Assembly: GCA_937875295.1 (NCBI GenBank)
Contig: CALLXS010000054.1
Coordinates: 21,991-85,990, forward strand
Length of the DNA stretch: 64,000 nucleotides
Direction of reading: 5' to 3'
Source of the DNA: an uncultured bacterium
Lineage (GTDB): Bacteria; Bacteroidota; Ignavibacteria; Kapaibacteriales; UBA2268
The notes below the pieces were generated by a model that worked only from the letters and a program-made list of their open reading frames with translations, did not search any database and was not told the origin of the DNA. Shown here in pieces: positions 8,016-16,805 of the stretch (position 1 is the stretch's first letter; every line of letters starts with the position of its first letter). A program made the translations under genes and the position numbers.

Positions 8016-9134
8016 CTAAAAATCATTTGGCAAAACAGTATTTTCGAGACTTCGTGATGAAAAAATATATCTATCACCACACATAAATCCTAAGTCACCC
8101 CAATCGACATTATTTAATTTATCCTTGAGTAATACTAAATCAGCATCTTGGTTGCGTGGAAATATTCCTAATATAGAGCCATCATAATTATTGCATTCGT
8201 TAAGGAAAAATGGATTTTTTGTTCGTGTCTTGCAATTCACATAAATTCTTTTTTGATTACTTTTATATAATAGTCTGCCCCACATCCACCAATTTGATTC
8301 ATTGAATTTTTTTATTTTCCGATTTATCAATTGATCTTTGTATTGCAAAAGGTGTTTATGAGGATAATTATAAATCATCTTTTGTAGTTTACCAGTTTTT
8401 ACGGTGCTTGATGTAATGAAATCTAAATTACCAAATTCATCAGATTCAAAAGCATAATCTAATCCACTTACAGCTCCAACTTTAACGAAAAAGTAATCGC
8501 TAAAACTCTTGTTATATGTTTTTTCAGAAACAATTAGTTGTCCATTTATATTAAGGAAATGTTCATTATTATTAGTTTTTCGCGAAAAATTCCCTTTTTC
8601 AAATCTCCAGACAATACAATTTGGAGAAAATTTATTGAATATTTTTTTATCTCCAAAATCAATTAAATCAGTAATAGTACCTCTTTCATAAATATAATCA
8701 TTAAGATCAAGTGAAGAAGTAGCTTTCATAAAATCTCTAGGTGTGATGAAAATGAGTTCTCCTCCATCATTTAGGTGATCTATACATTTTTCTATAAAAA
8801 AAAGATATAAATTTGACCTTTCATCAAACATAACTGAATTAAATTTACTAATTGTACTATGTGGAATATCTTGATATCTAACAAAAGGCGGATTACCTAT
8901 AATTGTATCAAATTTTTCTGTAATTGGATAATCAAAAAAATCCATATTTAAAGCATAGTCTGGACAAATTGTAGCATCAATTTCAATTGCTACTGCATCT
9001 GGTAGTAAATTAGAAAACCGCCCATTCCCACAAGAAGGTTCTAAAATTCTGCCATTATTTCGTCTGAAAGATAGCATCAGATGAACAATTTCAGTAGGAG
9101 TGAAGATTTGCCCAAAATTAATTATTTTATCCAA
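8016..9134 (-). CDS. N6-adenine DNA methyltransferase, orphan
   Basis: This 372-residue protein has the motif order of gamma-class adenine methyltransferases: motif X GQIFTPTEIVHLM (residues 8-20), the SAM-binding motif I LEPSCGNGRF (31-40), an acidic motif II (EIDATI, 51-56), and the catalytic NPPF (81-84). A C-terminal region (about 200-372) probably recognises the DNA target. It resembles Eco57I/TaqI-type enzymes. No restriction endonuclease, specificity subunit or other defence gene is next to it: aspS is convergent and rpmG divergent. It could be an epigenetic methylase, a solitary remnant, or a short type IIG-like enzyme without a nuclease domain. Confidence 0.85.
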   Translation of the reverse strand: MDKIINFGQIFTPTEIVHLMLSFRRNNGRILEPSCGNGRFSNLLPDAVAIEIDATICPDYALNMDFFDYPITEKFDTIIGNPPFVRYQDIPHSTISKFNSVMFDERSNLYLFFIEKCIDHLNDGGELIFITPRDFMKATSSLDLNDYIYERGTITDLIDFGDKKIFNKFSPNCIVWRFEKGNFSRKTNNNEHFLNINGQLIVSEKTYNKSFSDYFFVKVGAVSGLDYAFESDEFGNLDFITSSTVKTGKLQKMIYNYPHKHLLQYKDQLINRKIKKFNESNWWMWGRLLYKSNQKRIYVNCKTRTKNPFFLNECNNYDGSILGIFPRNQDADLVLLKDKLNNVDWGDLGFMCGDRYIFSSRSLENTVLPNDF

Positions 9135-9255
9135 CTTTATACAGAATTACTTAATTTTTAAAAAAATTTTAAAAAAAAAAAATTTAAGAAAAGTTAAATT
9201 AAATTCCAAATTATTTTTAGTAAAGTTTAAGAAATAATATCTTTTTTAATAATTA

Positions 9256-9287
9256 TTTGGTATTTGACTAAAAAATCATTAATTTTG
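9256..9287 (+). promoter_or_regulatory. Bacteroidota-type housekeeping promoter of rpmG
   Basis: TTTG (9256-9259), 20 bases, then TAATTTTG (9280-9287) fits the Bacteroidota sigma-A consensus (-33 TTTG, -7 TAnnTTTG). It lies about 40 bases before the rpmG ATG. It supports the phylum assignment of the left part of the window. Confidence 0.6.
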
Positions 9288-9327
9288 TAGTCCTATAAAA
9301 TAAAAATAATTTTTCGGAGATAGAAAA

Positions 9328-9507
9328 ATGGCAAAAAAAGAAGCAAGAAATATTATTACTTTAGAATGTACTGAAGCTAAAAAAGAAGGCAAACCAGCTT
9401 CAAGATACACTACTACTAAGAATAAACAAAATACACCAGAGCGTATTGAACTTAAGAAATACAATCCTTTCTTACGTCGTCATACTGTTCATAAAGAAAT
9501 TCGTTAA
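9328..9507 (+). CDS. rpmG: 50S ribosomal protein L33
   Basis: This short gene encodes 59 residues starting [20 protein letters not shown] and ending [11 protein letters not shown]. The order [40 protein letters not shown] is the L33 pattern. It carries one Cys in the first strand rather than the four-Cys zinc ribbon, so it is the zinc-independent type. L33 is a large-subunit protein near the E site. The gene stands alone, with its own promoter and terminator, rather than beside rpmB or a tRNA cluster. Confidence 0.95.
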   Translation: MAKKEARNIITLECTEAKKEGKPASRYTTTKNKQNTPERIELKKYNPFLRRHTVHKEIR

Positions 9508-9582
9508 TTCTCTTTAGTATAATATTAATCCTTATATTTCGGATAAATATTTCTTTTTATAAAAGAAAAATTTAAATAAATT

Positions 9583-9619
9583 AAATCTACTTTAAATTTT
9601 ATTAATTTGAAGTAGATTT
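9583..9619 (+). terminator. terminator after rpmG
   Basis: AAATCTACTT (9583-9592) pairs exactly with AAGTAGATTT (9610-9619), followed by TTTATTATT. A weaker A/T hairpin (TTTCTTTT/AAAAGAAA, about 9550-9568) lies just before it. Confidence 0.7.
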
Positions 9620-9786
9620 TTATTATTAACAGCTTAATTATCGCTCAATATCATTAAAATGATTGAATTATTTAAGATATTTTTTTTATTTCTGAATAAT
9701 TGCTTATTTTAGCAATTCATATTTTTTATAAAATTTAAATAAATTTTATTTATACATACGGAAGTAATAGACTCATAAATAAATAA

Positions 9787-11196
9787 ATGAATATATTATT
9801 AGTAGATGACAATAAAGACTTCACCGCTACTCTTAGCGATTTAATTCAATCATTTGGATATTCTACTACATCAATAAATCACCCCGAAGAAGCAATTAAC
9901 TTTCTCGCTATCAATAATAATAATATAAATTGTATATTGTTAGATATTGAGTTCGGAAATGATGTAGCTATGAATGGCATCGATGTATTAGAGCATTGTA
10001 GAAAAAATTATTTTTCGATACCTGTTGTAATGATTAGCGGAAAAGGAACAATTGAAACTGCAGTTAAAGCAACCAAATTAGGTGCAGCGAATTTCATAGA
10101 AAAAAGCATCTTAACTAAAGAAAAATTAAAAGAAGTACTAGAAAGCGTAGTAAAAGATTTTGCTAAAAAGGAAGAATCAGCTGAGATTATTAAATTGCTC
10201 GAATCTCAAGGAATTATATCAAAAAGTAAGGCAATGGTAGAGCTTGGAGATTCTATTATTAGATATGGCAGAACCGATTTAAATGTTTTAGTTACCGGTG
10301 AGACAGGTACAGGTAAAAAGCTTGTGGCACAAGCTATTCATAGCTTTAGTCGCAGAAATAAATCTTCTTTTGTAACTGTAGATATTCCAAATATACCGAG
10401 AGAACTATTCCAAAGTGAATTATTTGGTCATATTAAAGGCTCATTCTCTGGTGCTTCAGAGACTAAGAAAGGGCTATTCCAGCAAGCTAATCGAGGTACA
10501 ATATTTTTAGATGAAATTGGCGATCTATCGCCTGAACTGCAATCAAATTTGCTTATTCCTATTGAAGAGCGTACTGTGCGAAAAGTTGGCTCTATTGAGT
10601 CAGAAGAAATTGATGTAAGATTTATATCTGCGACAGATAAAGATTTAATAGCAGGTATTCAAAGTGGAAAATTTCGCGAACAACTATTTCACAGATTAAG
10701 AGAATGTGGTATAAATATTCCACCGCTCAGGGAAAGAAAAGATGATATTCCCGGTATAATTAATCATTATGTAAAAAGACATAATCAGGAATTTAACGAA
10801 GCAAGAGAAATTTCCTCTTCAGCAATTGGTTATATGATTGATCAAGAATGGAGTGGAAATGTTAGAGAATTAGCAAGTGTAGTACGCGTTGTATTACAAA
10901 CTGCTTCAAGCGACATAATTGAAGCAAACGACATAAGCAAACTTATATCTAATAATATTAATAAGCAATCACATAATATCAGCATTGAATTAAATAATGA
11001 GTCCGTTCTCAAACCAAATCGCACTCTAAAAGAAGATTTGGCAGAACTCGATAAATTAAAAATTATTAAGACGCTCGAAATGACCAAAGGAAATGTAAGC
11101 AAAGCTGCAGCACTTTTGGATATCAGTAGAGAAACACTTCATAATAAAATCAGAAAATACGAAATAAATACTCAAGAATTTAGGAAAAGATCCTAA
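9787..11196 (+). CDS. sigma-54-dependent response regulator (NtrC family)
   Basis: This 469-residue regulator has a receiver domain (1-125; acidic pocket D7/D8, phosphorylation site D53, switch Ser84, Lys106), a sigma-54 AAA+ domain (about 145-380; Walker A GETGTGK 171-177; Walker B GTIFLDEIGD) and a C-terminal Fis-type helix-turn-helix (GNVSKAAALLDISRETLHNK). When phosphorylated, such proteins remodel RNA polymerase at -24/-12 promoters. The sigma-54 contact loop, usually GAFTGA, reads GSFSGA (218-223). No kinase gene is adjacent. A -24/-12-like site precedes flgB at 17073, so a FlrC/FlgR-like flagellar role is possible but unproven. Confidence 0.92.
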   Translation: MNILLVDDNKDFTATLSDLIQSFGYSTTSINHPEEAINFLAINNNNINCILLDIEFGNDVAMNGIDVLEHCRKNYFSIPVVMISGKGTIETAVKATKLGAANFIEKSILTKEKLKEVLESVVKDFAKKEESAEIIKLLESQGIISKSKAMVELGDSIIRYGRTDLNVLVTGETGTGKKLVAQAIHSFSRRNKSSFVTVDIPNIPRELFQSELFGHIKGSFSGASETKKGLFQQANRGTIFLDEIGDLSPELQSNLLIPIEERTVRKVGSIESEEIDVRFISATDKDLIAGIQSGKFREQLFHRLRECGINIPPLRERKDDIPGIINHYVKRHNQEFNEAREISSSAIGYMIDQEWSGNVRELASVVRVVLQTASSDIIEANDISKLISNNINKQSHNISIELNNESVLKPNRTLKEDLAELDKLKIIKTLEMTKGNVSKAAALLDISRETLHNKIRKYEINTQEFRKRS

Positions 11197-11253
11197 ATAT
11201 ATTTATTAAATTTGAAAAATCATTATAACTATATTAAATAAATTTTAAATCAA

Positions 11254-11778
11254 ATGAACAGACAAGAATTAGCAAAAGCAATTTATGAAGTGTCTCACAT
11301 TACCGGTGTGTTTAAACTTCGCTCAGGTATTGAATCAAATGAATATTTCGATAAATATAGATTCGAAAGTAACCCAAAAATTTTGCAAGCAATTGCTAAA
11401 CAAATGGTAAGTCTTATTCCTACTGGAATAGATTACCTCGCTGGATTAGAGATGGGCGGAATTCCTATTGCTTCCTTACTTTCAATTGAAACAGGTATTC
11501 CTGCTGTTTTTATCCGCAAAACTCCAAAAGAATATGGCACTTGCCAATTTGTAGAGGGAGCTTTAGTGCAAGGGAAGAAATTACTTATTATTGAAGATGT
11601 AGTTACCAGTGGTGGACAGATAATTATTAGTACAAATGATTTACGTAATGAAGGAGCAATTATCGACCAAGCAATTTGTGTGATAGATAGAGAAGCTGGA
11701 GGAAAAGATAATTTGATGAAATCAAATATTACGCTTAATGCACTATTTAATATGAATGACCTAAAACCAAAGAAATAG
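11254..11778 (+). CDS. pyrE: orotate phosphoribosyltransferase
   Basis: The 174-residue protein converts orotate and PRPP to OMP in pyrimidine synthesis. It shows the type I phosphoribosyltransferase core: a GLEMGGIPIASLLS loop, the flexible loop region RKTPKEYGT, and the PRPP-binding motif LLIIEDVVTSGG. It is on the short side for PyrE. It could act on another base, but the Lys-rich loop and overall pattern favour orotate. No other pyr gene is next to it; upp lies far away at 52.7 kb. Confidence 0.9.
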   Translation: MNRQELAKAIYEVSHITGVFKLRSGIESNEYFDKYRFESNPKILQAIAKQMVSLIPTGIDYLAGLEMGGIPIASLLSIETGIPAVFIRKTPKEYGTCQFVEGALVQGKKLLIIEDVVTSGGQIIISTNDLRNEGAIIDQAICVIDREAGGKDNLMKSNITLNALFNMNDLKPKK

Positions 11779-11805
11779 GTTTTTTCTTATTCTAAATTTA
11801 TTAAT

Positions 11806-12636
11806 TTAAGCCCTGATATCTACTCTATTTTGAGCCAATGGGGAGTTTATTGCCGTTTGTGAGTTTGAATTACTTTTATAAGCCGAAAGTAATTTACTTG
11901 AATTGCTTGCAAGAGTATTATTTGAAGTATTGATTCCTGATTTCGAGCTATCACTATCTTCAGATTCCGAAGAAGTTAATTCAGATCGTGCAGCTGCTTC
12001 GTTGCTTTTTGCTGATGATGCGACGCTGTAATCTTGTCCAGATGGTTCAGAGGGTGCCATAGCTGCTCTTTGGACTTGTTGCATTTTCCTAATTGTTGCT
12101 TCAGGGTCGCCTTCGACTGGACTCATATCGATTTGAACTTCTCCACCGATAGCATATTGCTTACCATCTGGTCCAGTTTGATAAGAATATGATGCCCCAC
12201 CACGTACAATACCACTACCTGCTGCTATATGAGTTTGTTCATGCTGACGAACTTCTGCATCTCTTTTTTCTAAATTTTTAATTAAAGCTTTATCTTCGTC
12301 AGAGAAATCTTCTTCACTATTTGACTCATTATTTACATTATTATCTTTTTTGGATTTTTTCTCTTTTTCATCTACTTTTTCATCTTTTAATTTATTATCT
12401 GTTTCTTGTAAAGTTTTTGGTAAAAATCGAGTTGCGTTCTCTGAAGCGATAAAAGTTTTATATTCCTCAGATAGCGCAATAGAATCATCATAATTTGGTT
12501 TATATATAGCACTTTCTTGCTCTTGCAGTGGTTGGTTAGTACCATTACCTTGAGTAGGAAAATCAATTGATTTAGCAGCATATAATGGGTGCGACCTAAA
12601 TAAATTAATTGCCATATGTGTAGCGCTTACAGCCAT
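11806..12636 (-). CDS. CJM1_0395/SprA-type putative metalloprotease family protein
   Basis: This 276-residue protein has a disordered charged N-terminal half (Lys/Asp/Ser-rich, about 70-115) and a conserved core with HEQTH (132-136, an HExxH zinc-protease signature) followed by RGGASYSYQTGPDGKQYAIG and the block VEGDPEATIRKMQQVQRAAM. This pattern defines the putative metalloprotease CJM1_0395 (SrpA-related) family, whose substrate I do not know. The tail is Ser/Asn-rich. There is no signal peptide. A sigma-28-like promoter lies about 100 bases upstream, which would place it in the late flagellar regulon. Confidence 0.78.
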   Translation of the reverse strand: MAVSATHMAINLFRSHPLYAAKSIDFPTQGNGTNQPLQEQESAIYKPNYDDSIALSEEYKTFIASENATRFLPKTLQETDNKLKDEKVDEKEKKSKKDNNVNNESNSEEDFSDEDKALIKNLEKRDAEVRQHEQTHIAAGSGIVRGGASYSYQTGPDGKQYAIGGEVQIDMSPVEGDPEATIRKMQQVQRAAMAPSEPSGQDYSVASSAKSNEAAARSELTSSESEDSDSSKSGINTSNNTLASNSSKLLSAYKSNSNSQTAINSPLAQNRVDIRA

Positions 12637-12693
12637 ATTATAATTTTTTATTTTGATTTATAAAAACGATAAAACGAATAATAATGAAAAAAT

Positions 12694-12750
12694 AAAATAT
12701 CCGATAATTATATATAGAATGTACTATTTTTTTGAATTATCGGATATTTT
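12694..12750 (-). terminator. 16-bp hairpin, terminator of the CoA-transferase gene
   Basis: AAAATATCCGATAATT (12694-12709) and AATTATCGGATATTTT (12735-12750) are perfect inverted repeats with a 25-base loop. Read on the minus strand this lies after the CoA-transferase stop and is followed by a T-rich run. Its right arm overlaps the -10 element of the candidate sigma-28 promoter. Confidence 0.6.
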
Positions 12751-12763
12751 TAGATAATCTTTA
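12737..12763 (-). promoter_or_regulatory. candidate sigma-28 promoter of the CJM1_0395-family gene
   Basis: On the minus strand the sequence reads TAAAGATT (12763-12756), 11 bases, TCCGATAA (12744-12737): 14 of 16 matches to TAAAGTTT-N11-GCCGATAA with exact spacing. The gene start is at 12636, giving a leader of roughly 95 bases. The -10 overlaps a terminator arm, so part of the match may be accidental. Confidence 0.45.
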
Positions 12764-12796
12764 ATTTTTTTTTCGTTTGATAAAAGTTAATTATAA

Positions 12797-13990
12797 TTAT
12801 ATTATACCATTTTCTTTATATTGTTTTATATCCTCAAGTGAATAACCTATTTTAGTCAGGATTTCTTCAGTATTTTGAGATAAAGTTGGCGGTGGAGCAT
12901 CTACTTCACCCGGTGTTTTGCTTAGCTTTGCTGTCATATTGAATACTTTAATTTCGCCTATACCTTCTGCATTTACTGTAGCGAAAGTATTTCTATGTTT
13001 AATTTGAGGAGCATTGAGTGCATCTTCGAGAGAGAGAATTTCACCAGAAGGAACTCCTTCTTTATTTAATATTTCAACCCATAGCGATGTATCTTTAGTC
13101 ATTAATTTTTCTTCTAAAAGAGGAGTAAGCTCAAATCTATTTTTTTTGCGATTTTCACGTTCTTTAAATCTTGGATCTTCTAATAATTCTTGACATCCGA
13201 GTAAATTACAAACTGATTGCCATTGTTCTTGTTTATTTGCTGCGATATTAATGAATCCATCTTTAGTGCGGAAAGTGCCAGAAGGTGCAGCAGTAAAATT
13301 ATCATTTCCTAATAATTGTGGTTGTTGATTGCCTATCATTAAATTAGCTGCTACCCATCCTAGTGCAGGCATAATTGAATCGAGAAGGGCTACATCAATG
13401 AATTGACCTTCACCGGTTCTTTCGCGGTGAAATAGTGCTGCCATTATTGCATTTGATGCATTTAGTCCCCCTACTGTATCGCAAAGTGGGAATCCAGTTC
13501 TAAGAGGATTTAGAGTTTTATCGCCATTAATTGACATTACTCCACTTAATCCTTGAATTATTTGGTCATAAGCAGGTTTTTTAGCATCTGGACCAGTGGA
13601 ACCGAAACCAGAAATAGCACAGAAAATAATTTTATTATTTATTTTTTTTAGTTCTTCATAACCAATTCCGAGTTTATCCATTACTCCTGGTCGGAAGTTT
13701 TCGACTACAATATCAGCAGTTTCAGCTAATTTTTTAAATATCTCGACAGCTTTAGGCTCTTTTAAATTTAAAGTAACAGACTTTTTATTAGAATTTTGAG
13801 CTAAAAAGCTCGTACCCATTAACTTTTTATTATATTCTGGTACGCATCCTAAAGCTCGTGCTAAATCCCCTCCCTTTGGATTTTCAATTTTAATTACTTC
13901 AGCTCCTAAAAAAGCTAAATTTAATGTTGCAAAGGGTCCAGAGAGAACATTTGTCATATCTAATACTCTAATACCTTCTAATACCTTCAT
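12797..13990 (-). CDS. CaiB/BaiF family III CoA-transferase
   Basis: The 397-residue protein has the complete family III pattern: start LEGIRVLDMTNVLSGPFATL, the RPGVMDKLGIGYEEL block (about 100-114), the GFGSTGPDAKKPAYD block and the catalytic Asp (about D171 in GFPLCDTVGG). These enzymes move CoA between carboxylic acids through an Asp-CoA anhydride. Substrate cannot be read from the sequence; formyl-CoA, carnitine, succinyl-CoA:benzylsuccinate and mesaconyl types share these motifs. It is a single gene without acyl-CoA dehydrogenase or racemase neighbours. A hairpin terminator follows. Confidence 0.9.
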   Translation of the reverse strand: MKVLEGIRVLDMTNVLSGPFATLNLAFLGAEVIKIENPKGGDLARALGCVPEYNKKLMGTSFLAQNSNKKSVTLNLKEPKAVEIFKKLAETADIVVENFRPGVMDKLGIGYEELKKINNKIIFCAISGFGSTGPDAKKPAYDQIIQGLSGVMSINGDKTLNPLRTGFPLCDTVGGLNASNAIMAALFHRERTGEGQFIDVALLDSIMPALGWVAANLMIGNQQPQLLGNDNFTAAPSGTFRTKDGFINIAANKQEQWQSVCNLLGCQELLEDPRFKERENRKKNRFELTPLLEEKLMTKDTSLWVEILNKEGVPSGEILSLEDALNAPQIKHRNTFATVNAEGIGEIKVFNMTAKLSKTPGEVDAPPPTLSQNTEEILTKIGYSLEDIKQYKENGII

Positions 13991-14057
13991 TTTAAAACCT
14001 CGATTAATTTAATATATTTTAAAAATTATAAATTCCCAAATAAACTATAAAAAATAA

Positions 14058-16805
14058 TTATTTTCTACTAAGTTTAATTTCAATTCTTCTATTTTTTGCT
14101 CTTCCTTCTTCAGATTCATTTGTTGCAATAGGTTTTATACTACCCATGCCGATTGAAATAATAGAATTATTATCAACGCCATGGTTAATTAAATATTTAG
14201 CAACAGCGTCAGCTCTTTGCTTTGATAGATTATTATTGCTTTCTTCAGTTCCTATGGCATCAGTATGAGCTGAAATTTCAATTATTAAATTTGGATTTGA
14301 TTTAAGGAAATCTGCTAATCTATTTAAATAACTATAAGCTGCTTCGTTTATGACGAATTGTCTTGATTCAAAAACAATTTCTTCTAATATTATACTTTTT
14401 TGCTTAGAAACAACATCATCTATCGATAATAATTTGAAATTTTCTATAAGCGGTGTGCCTTTTAAGATATGAATTGCATCAATTTCTTTAGTAAAAGGGA
14501 TATACCCATTAGCCGAAGCAGTCATAAAATAAATTTTACCTTCTTGCAAATTTGTAAAATATTTACCATTTGTATCGGTATCCATAGACAATAATGTTTC
14601 ATCAGAAAGCATTTCATTTATATAAATTGTTGCATTAATTGGAGTGCCGTTTTCATTTGATACTGAGCCTGATATTGTAGATTTCGGATTTTTAAAGACA
14701 AAATTATATTCCAAAGTATCGCCTTTTTGGATTTGCGACATATCGATTATTGTCTGAATAGTGTCGTAATTTGGTGTAGAAGCAATTACTTTATATATTT
14801 GATTTTCTGGTAAATCAATTTCGTAATACCCCGTAATTGCATTTGAAATATTCTTGTATAATTTTCCAGTTTTATCAGTAAAAGTGAGTTGTGATTGCAC
14901 TTTCCAATTATCTTCATCTCTGCATATTCCTCTTAAAAATGCTGAATTAGTTGCTTCTTGTCCTTTTGGTTTAATTATAGCAGAATAAGTAGAAATAATA
15001 TCGCTAGAAATGTTATTTAAATTTTTATCAATATCGTCATAGATTTCATATTCCTTGCCGAGAGTTAGCTTTGTGAGAAGACCAGAATTATATTTAGAAA
15101 AATCTAAAATCGAATAAACTGAAGCTCCGGCTTTCCAATATTTTTTTATTAATTCTGGTTCGGTAATTTGAGAATTAGTCTGGAAAGTTGGTTCATCGGT
15201 GATGAGAATAATGATTTTTTTAGAGTCTGGTCTAAATTTTAAATCTAAAGCTTCATCTAAAGCAATTGACGAGACTTCATCGATAGCATTAGCTCTTATC
15301 CCGGAATAAAATTTTACAAATTTGTTGATTTCATCAGTTGGTTGTAATACTTCATAAATTTGTTCTCCATAAAGTATACCACCAATATTAAAATCAATAC
15401 CTTTAATTTCTAATGCTCTAAAGAAATTATTTAGTTTTAATTTTATTTCATCAATTATATTAATTAGAGTTGGTGAGCAATCTTGAAGAAAGACTATATC
15501 AATTTTTTCTTTTGGCATAGCATTAACTTCATCTATTGTAACAAATTTATATGAAGTATCTGCTAAAATAAAATCTTTTCGGCTTAATTTAGGTACATCT
15601 CTGCCGTATTGATCTTTTACTTTAAATCTAATAATTTTTTGATTTGTATTAATAATTGCTTCTTTTTGTGAAATTATGTTATAATTCCAAGGTGTGCGAA
15701 TTATTGATTTATTTAAATCATCTAATAGCAAGTTTGGAGTTTGGTAATACCTATTTGCAATATATTTCATTGCATTGTTTTTCTGCGAAGCAGTATTCAG
15801 TTCATTATAAATTGTTTTATAATTTGAGCCAGCATTATTAATAATTTGTATAATTTCTTTTGGTGTGGCTGTATTATCAGCTGGACTCCACAAATAACCA
15901 TTATCAGAAATACCAGCATCAGAGGACTTCACAGAAATTGTGCTACGATTTCTTAAATCAGCAGTATTAAGGAATCTCTCAGTTTTTAATCTAAGAAATA
16001 GGTTGCTTCCTGTATATTTATTAGTAGAAAATTTCGGAATTATGCCAACTGAAAATTTATCAATAGATAATTCCACTCCTAATCTAAAAGTATTATCTTC
16101 ATATTTATAACCCAAACTAAATATAGCATAATCACTCAATCCTCCTAAACTGATATAAACATCAGGTGAAAATTTAGAATTACCTCTAAAATGAGCTTGA
16201 GGAGAATATCCAATATTTGTATGCAATGTCATCCATTCAAACGGAGAATATATGAGACCAAGAGTCCAATTAAAATAATCAAAATCTTTATACATATTAC
16301 TCACTCCAAATGAAGTAATAAGCGAAGAAATTGGAGTATAAACTAAAGATGAATTGAATCTAAATGTCTTTAAGTTATATTTATCATCAAATTTCCCTCT
16401 GTACATAGCTGAAGCTCCCCACCACAACTTATTTGGTACTATATTAAATCCAATTCCGGCAAAAAGTGATTTATAAGCTTTAATAGAATCTATATTATCA
16501 GGATATTTATCCATTACGAAACCAAGCCCAAAGTTATTTACTTTAGCAAATAAATCAAATTGACCATTAATTAATCCAAATTTATTATCTACAGGTACTC
16601 CTACTAAAAAATCAGCTACTCCGCGAATACCCAATAATCCGGGATTCCATTGTACAGCACTTGCGTCGCTGAGCATACCAAGAGGTCTGTTAGTGAAATC
16701 ATAAGGTGTGTTATAATATGGAGAGCTAAAATTTTGGCTAAATAAATTATAGTAACCTAAAATTATAGTCAATATAATAAATATATTTTTAGATATTTTT
16801 ATCAT
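14058..16805 (-). CDS. large envelope protein: barrel-like N-terminus, VWA-like domain, OmpA C-terminus
   Basis: This 915-residue protein starts with a signal peptide (MIKISKNIFIILTIILGYYN, ending around LFSQ). Residues about 25-285 are rich in alternating aromatic beta-strands like PorP/SprF-type barrels. A central region (about 430-600) resembles a von Willebrand A fold (IDIVFLQDCSPTLINIIDE, then a helix-rich segment and KKIIILITDEPT), a carboxypeptidase-regulatory-like beta sandwich follows (about 695-770), and the C-terminus is an OmpA peptidoglycan-binding domain (ISAHTDAIGTEESNNNLSKQ and NRRIEIKL). It probably spans or sits at the outer membrane and grips the cell wall. PorE-like OmpA proteins are known in T9SS; this combination I cannot assign. 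Confidence 0.75.
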   Translation of the reverse strand: MIKISKNIFIILTIILGYYNLFSQNFSSPYYNTPYDFTNRPLGMLSDASAVQWNPGLLGIRGVADFLVGVPVDNKFGLINGQFDLFAKVNNFGLGFVMDKYPDNIDSIKAYKSLFAGIGFNIVPNKLWWGASAMYRGKFDDKYNLKTFRFNSSLVYTPISSLITSFGVSNMYKDFDYFNWTLGLIYSPFEWMTLHTNIGYSPQAHFRGNSKFSPDVYISLGGLSDYAIFSLGYKYEDNTFRLGVELSIDKFSVGIIPKFSTNKYTGSNLFLRLKTERFLNTADLRNRSTISVKSSDAGISDNGYLWSPADNTATPKEIIQIINNAGSNYKTIYNELNTASQKNNAMKYIANRYYQTPNLLLDDLNKSIIRTPWNYNIISQKEAIINTNQKIIRFKVKDQYGRDVPKLSRKDFILADTSYKFVTIDEVNAMPKEKIDIVFLQDCSPTLINIIDEIKLKLNNFFRALEIKGIDFNIGGILYGEQIYEVLQPTDEINKFVKFYSGIRANAIDEVSSIALDEALDLKFRPDSKKIIILITDEPTFQTNSQITEPELIKKYWKAGASVYSILDFSKYNSGLLTKLTLGKEYEIYDDIDKNLNNISSDIISTYSAIIKPKGQEATNSAFLRGICRDEDNWKVQSQLTFTDKTGKLYKNISNAITGYYEIDLPENQIYKVIASTPNYDTIQTIIDMSQIQKGDTLEYNFVFKNPKSTISGSVSNENGTPINATIYINEMLSDETLLSMDTDTNGKYFTNLQEGKIYFMTASANGYIPFTKEIDAIHILKGTPLIENFKLLSIDDVVSKQKSIILEEIVFESRQFVINEAAYSYLNRLADFLKSNPNLIIEISAHTDAIGTEESNNNLSKQRADAVAKYLINHGVDNNSIISIGMGSIKPIATNESEEGRAKNRRIEIKLSRK

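Noticed and set aside
9279..9464. 61-residue minus-strand ORF near 9.3 kb
   Set aside because: It is the antisense of the genuine L33 gene at 9328-9507.
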